Translations under genes and position numbers: made by a program
Assembly (NCBI GenBank): GCA_031279925.1
Contig: JAITHQ010000116.1
Location: 1 to 10,294, forward strand
Direction: 5' to 3'
DNA from: Treponema sp.
GTDB taxonomy: Bacteria; Spirochaetota; Spirochaetia; Treponematales; Breznakiellaceae
DNA: 10,294 nt
In this document: positions 1 to 6,619 of the stretch, in pieces
Layout: each line of letters opens with the position of its first letter
Position numbering within the stretch: the stretch's first letter is position 1
Notes under the pieces: model-generated
What the model saw: only the letters and a program-made list of their open reading frames with translations
Database searches by the model: none
Told to the model about the DNA's origin: nothing

Positions 1-28
1 TTTTTTTGTTCCCTTTGTTATCTATACT

Positions 29-149
29 GAGGCTGTTGCAAAACTTCAGTTTTGCAACAGCAACCTCTTAAAAATGCACGTTTCGTAAGGCTTTAGCCTG
101 AGAAACTGCAAGAGCCTGTGCAAAAGCAACCGGCTTTTGCAACAGGCTC
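29..149. repeat. MITE-like palindromic intergenic element
   Basis: The stretch is bounded by 15-base terminal inverted repeats with one mismatch: GAGGCTGTTGCAAAA at 29-43 and TTTTGCAACAGGCTC at 135-149. Each end also folds on itself. Bases 32-45 and 48-61 form a perfect 14-bp hairpin with a 2-base loop. Bases 111-127 and 133-150 form a 17-bp hairpin with one bulged base and loop AACCG. A smaller stem, AGGCT-TT-AGCCT, lies between them at 88-99. No ORF is present. TATA occurs just outside both ends (23-26 and 150-153), which could be a target duplication but is too short and AT-rich to trust. The architecture fits a non-autonomous repeat family or a large REP-type palindrome. The mobile-element reading is inferred from structure alone. 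Confidence 0.6.
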
Positions 150-153
150 TATA

Positions 154-158
154 GGGAG
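154..158 (+). promoter_or_regulatory. Shine-Dalgarno site that fixes the hslV TTG start
   Basis: GGGAG ends 6 bases before the TTG at 165. No ATG lies between it and the conserved N-terminal strand of HslV, and the first in-frame ATG (MAGDG) would remove the catalytic threonine. The site therefore supports TTG as the start. It lies only 3 bases after the large hairpin at 111-150, so folding of that hairpin in the mRNA could affect ribosome access. Confidence 0.7.
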
Positions 159-164
159 AATATT

Positions 165-704
165 TTGACAGGTAAGATCAGATCAACCACGGTTATCGCG
201 GTGCGGAAGGACGGTAAAGTAGCCATGGCCGGGGACGGGCAGGTAACTATGGGCGAGACGGTGATGAAGCACAATGCCCGAAAAGTGCGCCGCCTGATGG
301 ACGGCAAGGTACTGTGCGGATTCGCCGGGGCTACCGCCGACGCCTTTACCCTTTTTGACCGTTTCGAGGCGAAACTTAAGGAATATTCCGGCGACTTGCA
401 GCGGGCGGCGGTGGAACTTGCCAAGGATTGGCGTGTGGATCGCGCTTTGCGCCGGCTTGAGGCCCTGCTCCTTGTGGCGGATCTTTCAAAGACCCTGCTT
501 ATTTCCGGCACCGGCGATGTGATTGAACCGGCACAGAACGCCCTTGCCATCGGTTCAGGCGGCAATTATGCGTATGCCGCGGCGCTTGCCTACCTCGAAG
601 GCAGTCAATTTTCCGCCCCGGAGATTGCGGAAAAAAGTTTGAAAATAGCGGGTGATATCTGTATCTATACCAATGGGCACATAACCCTGGAGGAATTGGG
701 CTGA
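165..704 (+). CDS. hslV: ATP-dependent protease HslV, peptidase subunit
   Basis: HslV is the proteasome-like peptidase of the cytoplasmic HslVU (ClpQY) complex; it is an N-terminal threonine hydrolase capped by HslU. The 179-residue product matches the family over its whole length. After a 7-residue propeptide (MTGKIRS) comes TTVIAVR, so Thr8 should be the catalytic nucleophile after processing. Family active-site positions line up with a constant offset of 7: Asp24 in GDGQ, Lys40 in ARKVRRL, Gly52 in CGFAG and Ser131 in GSGG. The C-terminus [16 protein letters not shown] is typical. The start is TTG, supported by GGGAG 6 bases upstream and by the need to retain Thr8. The TGA stop shares its A with the ATG of hslU, so the two are very probably translationally coupled. 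Nothing looks broken. Confidence 0.97.
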   Translation: MTGKIRSTTVIAVRKDGKVAMAGDGQVTMGETVMKHNARKVRRLMDGKVLCGFAGATADAFTLFDRFEAKLKEYSGDLQRAAVELAKDWRVDRALRRLEALLLVADLSKTLLISGTGDVIEPAQNALAIGSGGNYAYAAALAYLEGSQFSAPEIAEKSLKIAGDICIYTNGHITLEELG

Positions 705-2284
705 TGAGCGAGAAAAAACGAAACGATGAGGAATTGAACCGGCTTACCCCGAGGGAGATTGTGGCGGAATTGGACAAGTACATCGTAGGCCAAAAAAAGG
801 CCAAACGGGCTGTAGCCGTGGCCCTGCGGAACCGCATCCGCAGACTCAAACTGGACCCGGAACTGCAGGAGGACATCGCCCCTAAAAATATACTGATGAT
901 TGGCCCTACCGGCGTTGGAAAAACCGAAATCGCCCGCCGCCTTGCCAAACTTGCCGGTTCTCCCTTTATTAAAGTCGAGGCTACCAAATACACCGAGGTT
1001 GGCTATGTGGGCCGCGATGTGGAATCCATGGTGCGCGATCTTATGGCCGCCGGTTTCCAGATGGTCAAACAGGAGATGCAGGAATCGGTCATCGCCGAGG
1101 CGGAGAAACGCGCCGAGGAGGCCCTGCTGGACCTGCTCCTTCCCGGAACGGGAAAGAAACCCAGGGGGCAAAAACCCAAGGCAGGGACTGTGGTCAGGCC
1201 GATGGGTTCTTTTTCCATTAACCCTCAAAACGGCAACGGGTTTATCGGGACCGCCATTCAGGTGGGGATTCCCGCCTTTTTGAACCGTTCCGGCGAAAAC
1301 GGCGCCGCGCATGGCGCCGCGCCGCCGGATGATTCTGACGCCCGGCCCGCCGTTCCCGGCGCGGACGGAGAAACGGCTATTCCCGATGCAAACAAGGTTA
1401 AATTCAACGATACCAGGGAAAAATTCCGGGCCATGTTACGCGAGGGTAAACTGGAGAATCGCGCTGTGGAACTGATGGTGAATCAGAATCCCCAGTTTCC
1501 CAATTTTGAAATGATGGGCGCCAACATGGAGGACCTTGAATCGAGCCTTTCGGGGATTGCCGGTTTTTTTGGCGGCGGCAAGAAGAAAAAAGTGGTAACC
1601 GTCGCCCGCGCCAGGGAAATTCTAAAAGCCGAAGAAGCGGAAAAACTGATTGACCGGGACCGGGTAAGCGATGATGCCCGGCAGCGGGTAGAAGAAACCG
1701 GCATTATATTTATCGATGAAATTGACAAGATAGCCGTCAAGGGCGACCGGGGCGGCGGCCCGGACGTTTCCCGCGAGGGGGTTCAGCGGGATATACTCCC
1801 CATTGTGGAAGGGGCTACCGTTACCACCAAGTGGGGGCCGGTGAACACCGACCACATTCTTTTTATCGCCGCCGGGGCCTTTAATGTCAGCAAGCCCAGC
1901 GACCTTATCCCGGAACTCCAGGGCCGTTTCCCCCTGCGGGTGGAACTGGATTCCCTGTGTAAAGACGATTTTCTGCGGATTCTTACTGAGCCAAAAAACG
2001 CCCTTACCCGGCAGTACACCGAACTTTTGGCAACCGAGAACATCGAAATTGTTTTTGACGGCGGGGCTATTGAGCGTCTTGCCGTTCTTGCCGCCGATGT
2101 CAACTCCCGGCTGGAAAACATCGGCGCGCGGCGGCTGCATACGATTATGGAAACCCTTTTGGAGGAACTTTCATTTGAAGCGCCGGATATAGCCCCGGCA
2201 AAGATACCCATTACGGTGGATTATGTGAACCAGAAACTGGCCGATATTGTTACCGACCAGGATTTAGGCAGGTATATTTTATAG
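704..2284 (+). CDS. hslU: ATP-dependent protease ATPase subunit HslU
   Basis: HslU is the AAA+ unfoldase that feeds substrates into HslV. Visible motifs are Walker A GPTGVGKT (residues 67-74), the pore loop GYVGRDV (100-106), Walker B IIFIDEID (334-341), the arginine-finger region LQGRFP (405-410), sensor-2 GARR (474-477), and the C-terminal tail DLGRYIL (520-526), which in the family inserts into HslV. The protein is 526 residues, against 443 for E. coli HslU. The excess lies in the intermediate (I) domain between the pore loop and Walker B. Residues about 145-235 there are rich in Gly, Ala, Pro and Asp and look like a flexible insertion. The core is intact, so the enzyme should be active. 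GGAGGA at 689-694 lies 9 bases before the ATG, inside the end of hslV. The next gene, flgB, starts 98 bases downstream. Confidence 0.97.
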   Translation: MSEKKRNDEELNRLTPREIVAELDKYIVGQKKAKRAVAVALRNRIRRLKLDPELQEDIAPKNILMIGPTGVGKTEIARRLAKLAGSPFIKVEATKYTEVGYVGRDVESMVRDLMAAGFQMVKQEMQESVIAEAEKRAEEALLDLLLPGTGKKPRGQKPKAGTVVRPMGSFSINPQNGNGFIGTAIQVGIPAFLNRSGENGAAHGAAPPDDSDARPAVPGADGETAIPDANKVKFNDTREKFRAMLREGKLENRAVELMVNQNPQFPNFEMMGANMEDLESSLSGIAGFFGGGKKKKVVTVARAREILKAEEAEKLIDRDRVSDDARQRVEETGIIFIDEIDKIAVKGDRGGGPDVSREGVQRDILPIVEGATVTTKWGPVNTDHILFIAAGAFNVSKPSDLIPELQGRFPLRVELDSLCKDDFLRILTEPKNALTRQYTELLATENIEIVFDGGAIERLAVLAADVNSRLENIGARRLHTIMETLLEELSFEAPDIAPAKIPITVDYVNQKLADIVTDQDLGRYIL

Positions 2285-2290
2285 GAAATA

Positions 2291-2323
2291 GAGCCGGTTT
2301 CAAACCACAATTTGAGCAGGCTC
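2291..2323. repeat. Imperfect palindrome after hslU
   Basis: GAGCC at 2291-2295 pairs with GGCTC at 2319-2323, and TCAAA at 2300-2304 pairs with TTTGA at 2311-2315 around the loop CCACAA. A small internal loop separates the two stems. The right arm ends in CAGGCTCT, the same 8 bases that end the large palindrome at 143-150. It is therefore probably a decayed relative of that element. It starts 7 bases after the hslU stop and could act as a weak terminator or RNA-stability hairpin, although only TTATAT, not a real T-run, follows it. Confidence 0.45.
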
Positions 2324-2334
2324 TTATATCCCCC

Positions 2335-2361
2335 TAAACATACTATGGAAACTGCCGATGA
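2335..2361 (+). promoter_or_regulatory. Candidate sigma-28 (FliA/WhiG-type) promoter for flgB
   Basis: TAAACATA (2335-2342), an 11-base spacer, then GCCGATGA (2354-2361) resembles the enterobacterial sigma-28 consensus TAAAGTTT-N11-GCCGATAA. Spacing is exact, 7 of 8 bases match in the -10 box, and 5 of 8 match in the -35 box, including TAAA. Transcription would begin roughly 5-8 bases after 2361, giving a short leader before the flgB ribosome binding site (AGGA at 2371-2374) and ATG at 2383. Transcription from this site would separate the flagellar genes from hslVU. The call rests on motif matching only. Confidence 0.55.
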
Positions 2362-2382
2362 TAAAAAGAGAGGAAGCAGGTT

Positions 2383-2796
2383 ATGAATAGTTTTGCAAAA
2401 ACAGTGGATTTACTGCACCGGTCAATGGACGCCAGTGTGGTGCGCCGTTCGGTCATCGCCAACAATATGGCAAACGCCAATGTTCCCAATTTTAAGCGTT
2501 CCGTTGTGAACTTTGAAAGCGAACTTAAGCGGGCCTTGGACACGGAAAAGCAGAAACCTGCCCTGGAGCTTAGCCTGACCAATCCCAAACACATTCCCAA
2601 TTACCAGGAACGTGATTACCGGGACGTACAGATACGGCGGGTGCTGGACTATACCAGCGCTTACAATAATAACGGAAATAACGTTGATCCCGAGCAGGAA
2701 TTCATGCTGGCAACCGAAAATCAGATGACCTACAGCCTTTTGGCCCAGGCCGCCACCTTTGAGTTCAGCCAGATTAATCAGGTTTTAAGAGGTTAA
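2383..2796 (+). CDS. flgB: Flagellar proximal rod protein FlgB
   Basis: FlgB is part of the proximal rod, which joins the MS ring to the distal rod in the periplasm. The 137-residue product has the family N-terminal helix followed by the rod-protein signature NNMANANVPNFKRS (residues 27-40, equivalent to NNxANxNTPGYK). It ends in a helix (ATENQMTYSLLAQAATFEFSQINQVLRG) that forms the coiled-coil rod core with the N-terminal helix. As in other rod proteins there is no Sec signal peptide; export is through the flagellar type III apparatus. AGGA lies 8 bases before the ATG, and a sigma-28-like promoter lies just upstream. The gene heads the flagellar operon and is separated from flgC by one base. 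Confidence 0.96.
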   Translation: MNSFAKTVDLLHRSMDASVVRRSVIANNMANANVPNFKRSVVNFESELKRALDTEKQKPALELSLTNPKHIPNYQERDYRDVQIRRVLDYTSAYNNNGNNVDPEQEFMLATENQMTYSLLAQAATFEFSQINQVLRG

Positions 2797-2797
2797 A

Positions 2798-3259
2798 ATG
2801 GGAATTTTCAGTTCAATTAACATAGCCGCTACGGGCCTGTCCGCCGAGCGGGTCCGGCTGGATGTAATTGCCGACAACATGGCGAATGTGAACACCACGC
2901 GGACTGCCGAGGGCGGTCCCTTCAGGCGGAGCCGGGTGATTATGCGGCCCCGGGTGGAAAGCCCCTACTGGCGCTCACCGTTCCTTCCCGAATCGATGGA
3001 TAACGGCATTGGTAACGGGGTACGGGTAGCGGAGATACAAAAAGATTTTTCAAAGGAAAATCCCCTGCGATGGGACCCAACTCATCCCGACGCCATTAAG
3101 TCCGGCCCCCGCGAGGGCTATGTGGAACTGCCCAACGTGGATGTGGTAACCGAGATGGTGGATATGATTTCCGCCTCACGGTCCTACGAGGCGAATGCTT
3201 CGATAATCGAAGGCTCAAAGGCTATGTTCCAGCGGGCGCTGGACATCGGCGGGCGATAA
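2798..3259 (+). CDS. flgC: Flagellar proximal rod protein FlgC
   Basis: FlgC is the second proximal rod subunit and is exported by the flagellar type III system. At 153 residues it is slightly longer than enterobacterial FlgC. The N-terminal part carries the rod signature DNMANVNTTRTAEGGPFRRS, and the C-terminal part carries NVDVVTEMVDMISASRSYEAN, the characteristic FlgC helix. The first motif matches the TTRTAEGGP form expected for FlgC and separates it from FlgB. AAGAGG at 2787-2792, within the end of flgB, lies 5 bases before the ATG. Only one base separates the flgB stop from this start, so the genes should be translated together. Confidence 0.96.
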   Translation: MGIFSSINIAATGLSAERVRLDVIADNMANVNTTRTAEGGPFRRSRVIMRPRVESPYWRSPFLPESMDNGIGNGVRVAEIQKDFSKENPLRWDPTHPDAIKSGPREGYVELPNVDVVTEMVDMISASRSYEANASIIEGSKAMFQRALDIGGR

Positions 3260-3283
3260 ACCCTTTAAACCATTGAGGAATGA

Positions 3284-3682
3284 ATGATGGATCTTTTTAA
3301 GAATGATGCGCATATCAGCGCCGGCGCGGCAAAGGATTACCGGACAACGATGGTCCGCACCCATCCTAAACACATGGGCCCCCTGGACAGCCCTTATGCC
3401 GGCAGCGGGAACAATATTCTTTCGCTGGAAAAAAAAATCGGCGCCGAAGGAATTACCAGGGCCGGGACTTTTGAACAGGCCATGCTGCAGGCGCTGGATA
3501 AAGTCTCAGGAGCGCAGCAGTTTGCATCGGGCCTCCAGCAGGAGGCGATCATCAATCCCGATTCGGTTGATGTGCATGATATAACCATTGCCCAGGCTGA
3601 AGCCAGTATGTCGCTTAATATCACCAGGAATATTCTGAGCCGTCTTGTACAGGGCTGGAGGGACTTGATAAACACCAGGTAA
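3284..3682 (+). CDS. fliE: Flagellar hook-basal body protein FliE
   Basis: FliE is the small adaptor that links the FliF MS ring to the FlgB/FlgC rod. The 132-residue product has the diagnostic C-terminal half: FEQAMLQALDKVSGAQQ, then SVDVHDITIAQAEASMSLNITRNILSRLVQGWRDLINTR. It exceeds E. coli FliE (104 residues) by an N-terminal segment of little recognisable structure. Two adjacent in-frame ATGs, at 3284 and 3287, compete. GAGGA at 3275-3279 is 4 bases from the first and 7 from the second, so the second may be the true start; the difference is one methionine. The gene follows flgC after 24 bases and precedes fliF by 23. Confidence 0.93.
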   Translation: MMDLFKNDAHISAGAAKDYRTTMVRTHPKHMGPLDSPYAGSGNNILSLEKKIGAEGITRAGTFEQAMLQALDKVSGAQQFASGLQQEAIINPDSVDVHDITIAQAEASMSLNITRNILSRLVQGWRDLINTR

Positions 3683-3694
3683 GTGGTCTAAAGT

Positions 3695-3702
3695 GGGGGG
3701 GG
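3695..3702 (+). promoter_or_regulatory. G8 homopolymer in the fliF ribosome binding site
   Basis: Eight consecutive G residues lie 3 bases before the fliF ATG at 3706, where the Shine-Dalgarno sequence should be; no AGGAG is present there. The tract presumably serves as the binding site by pairing with the C-rich anti-Shine-Dalgarno. Its length could vary by slippage and so alter spacing and translation. The sequence shows only the tract; variation is an inference. Confidence 0.5.
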
Positions 3703-3705
3703 ACT

Positions 3706-5412
3706 ATGAATGATTTTTTTAAAAAGTTTTTTGGCCGTATTGCCAATCTCTGGGGCAGATGGACTCTGTTGCAGCGGGTAATCCTTATCGGGATTGCCGT
3801 TGTGGTTATAGGGGGAATTATTGCCCTGTTCAGCGTATCTTCCTCACCTACTCTGGCGACGGTTATTGACGCTCCAATCCGGGACGAGGCTGCGCTGGAT
3901 CGCATCGTGCTGAGGATTAACCAGGAAGGGGAACGGGCAACGGTTACCGCCAACGGCCTGGTTCAGGTAGCCAACGAAAGCATTGCGCGGCGCATGAGGG
4001 CAATCCTTATCCGCGAGGACCTGATTCCCTCTGGGATTGACCCTTGGGCGATTTTTGACCGGGAACGCTGGTCGATCACCGACATGGAACGGAATGTTAA
4101 TTTCCGCAGGGCGCAGACGGCGATGATCACCGATCATATCAAAGCCGTTGACGATGTGGATGACGCCAATGTCACCATCGTGTGGCCCGACCGGGAACTC
4201 TTCCGCTCGGATCAGAATCCGGTAAGCGCCAGCGTAATTATCACCCCCAGGCCGGGGAGCGACATTACCCAAAACCGGAAAAAAATTGAAGGGATTCAGA
4301 AGATACTGAAATTTGCCGTTGAGGGCCTGAAAGACGAAAATATCGTTATTACCGATCAGAGCGGCATCCCGCTCAACGATTTTACCGGCATGGCCGCCAT
4401 GGATCGCCTGAATCTTATTGAGCGGGAAAATAAACTTATTCAGCAATTGGAAGCAAAATACCGGGCGCAGGTCTTGCAGGCTTTACAGTCCACCTTCTCC
4501 TCAGACCGGGTACGTGAACTTAATATCAAAATAGATATGGATATGTCCAAGAAGGCCGTTAACACCGAAGAATTTTTCCCTATCGAGATGGTTCCCCGTG
4601 ATCCTGCCCTTTCTTATGATAACTCGGTCCGGGTTCCGTCCATCACCCGCTCAACTTCCACCGCTACTACCAAGTGGGAAGGCACGGGTTACAATCCCGA
4701 AGGCCCCGCCGGAGTTGAAGGCCAGACCCCCCCGGCCTTTAAGGATATGTCAAACCTTTTCGGCAGCATGACCCAGGAAACCGACACCCACAACGAAGAA
4801 ATAAACCGTAAAGTTACCCAGGAAGAACGAAGCCCCCAGATCAACCGGGTAACGGTTTCGGTTAATATCGATGGCAAGTGGAAATGGAAATACGACGAAG
4901 AGGGGCATCCGGTGATACAGCAGGACGGTTCCATTGAACGGGAATATACCGCCGTTCCACAGGAACAGCTCCGGGCGGCTCAGTTGCTTGTACAGAACGC
5001 CATCGGCTACAATTCGGCGCGGGGGGATTCGGTAACCGTGCAGAATATTCCGTTTGACCGGAGCAGGGAATTCGGCGAGGAAGACGCGGCCTATTTCCGC
5101 AAGAAGCAGATGCAGACTACCATAATAGTTTTTATTTCCGGTTTGACATTACTGCTGGTTGGGTTCATAATTTTCAGGATGGTCGCCCGGGAAATGGAAC
5201 GCCGCAGGCGGCTTGCCGAAGAAGAACGCGCCCGGCGTGAACAGGCCCTGCGGGAAAGCGCTATGGCCGAGGCGGAGCAGGAAGGCGTGGACGTGTCCAT
5301 TTCCGTGGAAGAACGAGGCCGTATGGAGCTTATGGAGTCGGTGGTAAACATGGCCAAGGAACATCCAGAAGACTGCGCCCAGCTTATCAGAACCTGGTTA
5401 TTGGAGGAGTAA
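3706..5412 (+). CDS. fliF: Flagellar MS-ring protein FliF
   Basis: FliF oligomerises in the inner membrane as the MS ring, the base on which the rotor and export gate assemble. The 568 residues fit the family. There are two membrane segments: about 24-44 (RVILIGIAVVVIGGIIALFSV) and about 471-491 (TTIIVFISGLTLLLVGFIIF). Between them is the periplasmic region, with ring-building motifs in its first half (for example the segment ending VTIVWPDRELFR near 156-167) and the collar region at about 280-450, including INRVTVSVNIDGKW. After the second membrane segment comes a charged linker (494-528). The C-terminal tail (540-568, ending EHPEDCAQLIRTWLLEE) is the FliG-binding motif. The ribosome binding site is an unusual G8 tract. 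The fliG start lies 3 bases after the stop, and its Shine-Dalgarno sequence overlaps the last fliF codons. Confidence 0.97.
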   Translation: MNDFFKKFFGRIANLWGRWTLLQRVILIGIAVVVIGGIIALFSVSSSPTLATVIDAPIRDEAALDRIVLRINQEGERATVTANGLVQVANESIARRMRAILIREDLIPSGIDPWAIFDRERWSITDMERNVNFRRAQTAMITDHIKAVDDVDDANVTIVWPDRELFRSDQNPVSASVIITPRPGSDITQNRKKIEGIQKILKFAVEGLKDENIVITDQSGIPLNDFTGMAAMDRLNLIERENKLIQQLEAKYRAQVLQALQSTFSSDRVRELNIKIDMDMSKKAVNTEEFFPIEMVPRDPALSYDNSVRVPSITRSTSTATTKWEGTGYNPEGPAGVEGQTPPAFKDMSNLFGSMTQETDTHNEEINRKVTQEERSPQINRVTVSVNIDGKWKWKYDEEGHPVIQQDGSIEREYTAVPQEQLRAAQLLVQNAIGYNSARGDSVTVQNIPFDRSREFGEEDAAYFRKKQMQTTIIVFISGLTLLLVGFIIFRMVAREMERRRRLAEEERARREQALRESAMAEAEQEGVDVSISVEERGRMELMESVVNMAKEHPEDCAQLIRTWLLEE

Positions 5413-5415
5413 GAT

Positions 5416-6477
5416 ATGGCAAAGACAAGCGCTTCCACGGGCGGGGCCGCTCCCGGCGGTTCCAAAAAGAAGGGTGGAAAAGAATACACCGGACGCCAGA
5501 AGGCCGCCATTTTCCTCGTTACCATTGGCTCGGAACTGTCTTCGGAGATATTCAAGTATCTGCGGGAAGATGAAATAGAAACCCTTACCTTTGAAATTGC
5601 CCGTCTTGAAACCATAGACGCGGAACAGAAAGACGTCATTCTTCAGGAATTCCAGGAACTGATGATGGCGAACCAGTTTATTTCCACCGGCGGCATCGAC
5701 TACGCGCGGGAGTTGTTGGAAAAATCCCTGGGCAGCCAGAAGGCCATCGATATTATCAACCGGCTTACCTCAAGCCTTCAGGTGCGGCCTTTCGATTTTA
5801 TCCGGCGTACCGATCCGGCGCACCTCCTCAACTTTATTCAGCAGGAGCATCCCCAGACTATCGCCCTTATCCTGGCATACCTTGAGCCAAACAAAGCGTC
5901 TATCATTTTGCAGAACCTGCCCCACGAGGTGCAGAGTGATGTGGCCCGGCGTATAGCCACTATGGACCGGACCAGTCCCGAAGTGCTGCGGGAAGTTGAG
6001 CGGGTGCTTGAAAAGAAACTTTCAACGCTGTCCAGCGAAGACTATACTACCGCCGGCGGCGTTGAGAGCATCGTTGAGATACTCAATCTGGTTGACCGCG
6101 CTTCCGAAAAGCAGATTATCGAAGCGCTGGAAGATGAAGACCCGGAACTTGCCGAAGAGATCAAAAAACGTATGTTCGTGTTCGAGGACATTGTTATGCT
6201 GGACGACCGCGCCATTCAAAAGGTTATGCGGGAAGTGGATTCCCAGGAACTTGCCAAGGCGCTCAAATCGGTGGATACCGAAGTACAGGACAAGATATTC
6301 AGAAATATGTCCAAACGCGCCGCGACTATGCTTAAAGAAGACATGGAATACATGGGACCGGTACGGCTTAAAGACGTTGAGGAAGCGCAGCAGAAGATCG
6401 TTTCGATTATCAGGCATCTGGAAGACACCGGCGAAATCGTAGTTGCCCGCTCCGGCGAGGACGAGATGGTTGTATAA
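5416..6477 (+). CDS. fliG: Flagellar motor switch protein FliG
   Basis: FliG forms the cytoplasmic rotor ring that receives torque from the stator and transmits switching by FliM. The 353 residues cover the whole family. A Gly/Ser/Lys-rich leader (1-23) precedes the N-terminal FliF-binding domain. The middle domain contains EHPQ (144-147), the FliM-binding motif. The hinge MFVFED begins at 253. The C-terminal torque domain carries the charged residues expected there, including LDDRAIQKVMREVDSQELAKAL (262-283) and RNMSKRAATML. GGAGGA at 5403-5408 lies 7 bases before the ATG. Spirochaetes often carry two fliG genes; the copy in the flgB-fliJ operon is the motor copy in Borrelia (FliG2), so this one is probably the functional rotor protein. 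That paralogue assignment is inferred from context. Confidence 0.97.
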   Translation: MAKTSASTGGAAPGGSKKKGGKEYTGRQKAAIFLVTIGSELSSEIFKYLREDEIETLTFEIARLETIDAEQKDVILQEFQELMMANQFISTGGIDYARELLEKSLGSQKAIDIINRLTSSLQVRPFDFIRRTDPAHLLNFIQQEHPQTIALILAYLEPNKASIILQNLPHEVQSDVARRIATMDRTSPEVLREVERVLEKKLSTLSSEDYTTAGGVESIVEILNLVDRASEKQIIEALEDEDPELAEEIKKRMFVFEDIVMLDDRAIQKVMREVDSQELAKALKSVDTEVQDKIFRNMSKRAATMLKEDMEYMGPVRLKDVEEAQQKIVSIIRHLEDTGEIVVARSGEDEMVV

Positions 6478-6483
6478 GGAGGA
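6478..6483 (+). promoter_or_regulatory. Shine-Dalgarno sequence stranded upstream of fliH
   Basis: GGAGGA directly follows the fliG TAA stop, yet no start codon lies at normal distance. The nearest good start, the ATG of fliH at 6620, is 136 bases further on. The intervening 6486-6612 is a long inverted repeat. With that stem excluded, the distance to the ATG is 2 + 7 = 9 bases, a normal spacing and the same as for hslU. No other purine-rich site precedes the fliH ATG; the bases just before it are pyrimidine-rich. Confidence 0.6.
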
Positions 6484-6485
6484 AA

Positions 6486-6612
6486 GGGAATAGGGAGCGG
6501 GGAAGAGGGAACAGGGAACAGGGACTGAACGTCAGCGAGTTTTACGTGTATACGTATTGCTTATAGACAATGCTCCCTGCTCCCTGCTCCTTGCTCCCTG
6601 CTCCCTGCTCCC
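6486..6612. repeat. Inverted array of 7-base repeats between fliG and fliH
   Basis: The left arm (6486-6527) is six heptads of GGGAACA type: GGGAATA, GGGAGCG, GGGAAGA, GGGAACA twice, then a degenerate GGGACTG. The right arm (6571-6612) is six heptads of TGCTCCC with one changed base (TGCTCCT at 6585-6591). The arms are complementary in register over 42 bases, with about one mismatch per heptad, mostly A opposite C, plus some G-T wobbles. The 43-base loop contains a smaller palindrome, TACGT-GTAT-ACGTA (6543-6556). Such heptad arrays resemble the short tandemly repeated repetitive sequences known from cyanobacteria; common origin is not implied. Confidence 0.85.
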
Positions 6613-6619
6613 CACAATC

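Noticed and set aside
36..110. Sigma-70 promoter for hslV
   Set aside because: TTGCAA occurs twice, but no TATAAT-like box lies 16-18 bases downstream of either; the motif belongs to the palindrome.
665..1312. Long minus-strand open frame over hslV/hslU
   Set aside because: It is antisense to conserved coding sequence and its translation has no family character.
1622..2140. 172-codon minus-strand open frame inside hslU
   Set aside because: Antisense shadow of the AAA+ core, which has unmistakable motifs on the + strand.
3280..3282. ATG at 3280 as the fliE start
   Set aside because: It is out of frame with fliE; the in-frame choices are 3284 and 3287.
3844..4446. 200-codon open frame on the minus strand inside fliF
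   Set aside because: It lies fully antisense to a clear fliF and has no recognisable domain; GC-rich codons often leave the opposite strand open.
6571..6612. Heptad array as a CRISPR
   Set aside because: The units are 7 bases with no spacers between them; it is a simple tandem repeat.
6557..6619. In-frame TTG at 6557 as the fliH start, adding an APCSLL-repeat leader
   Set aside because: The extra residues are only the translated heptad repeat, no ribosome binding site lies at a fitting distance, and the conserved family sequence begins at MAKAVFRP (6620).
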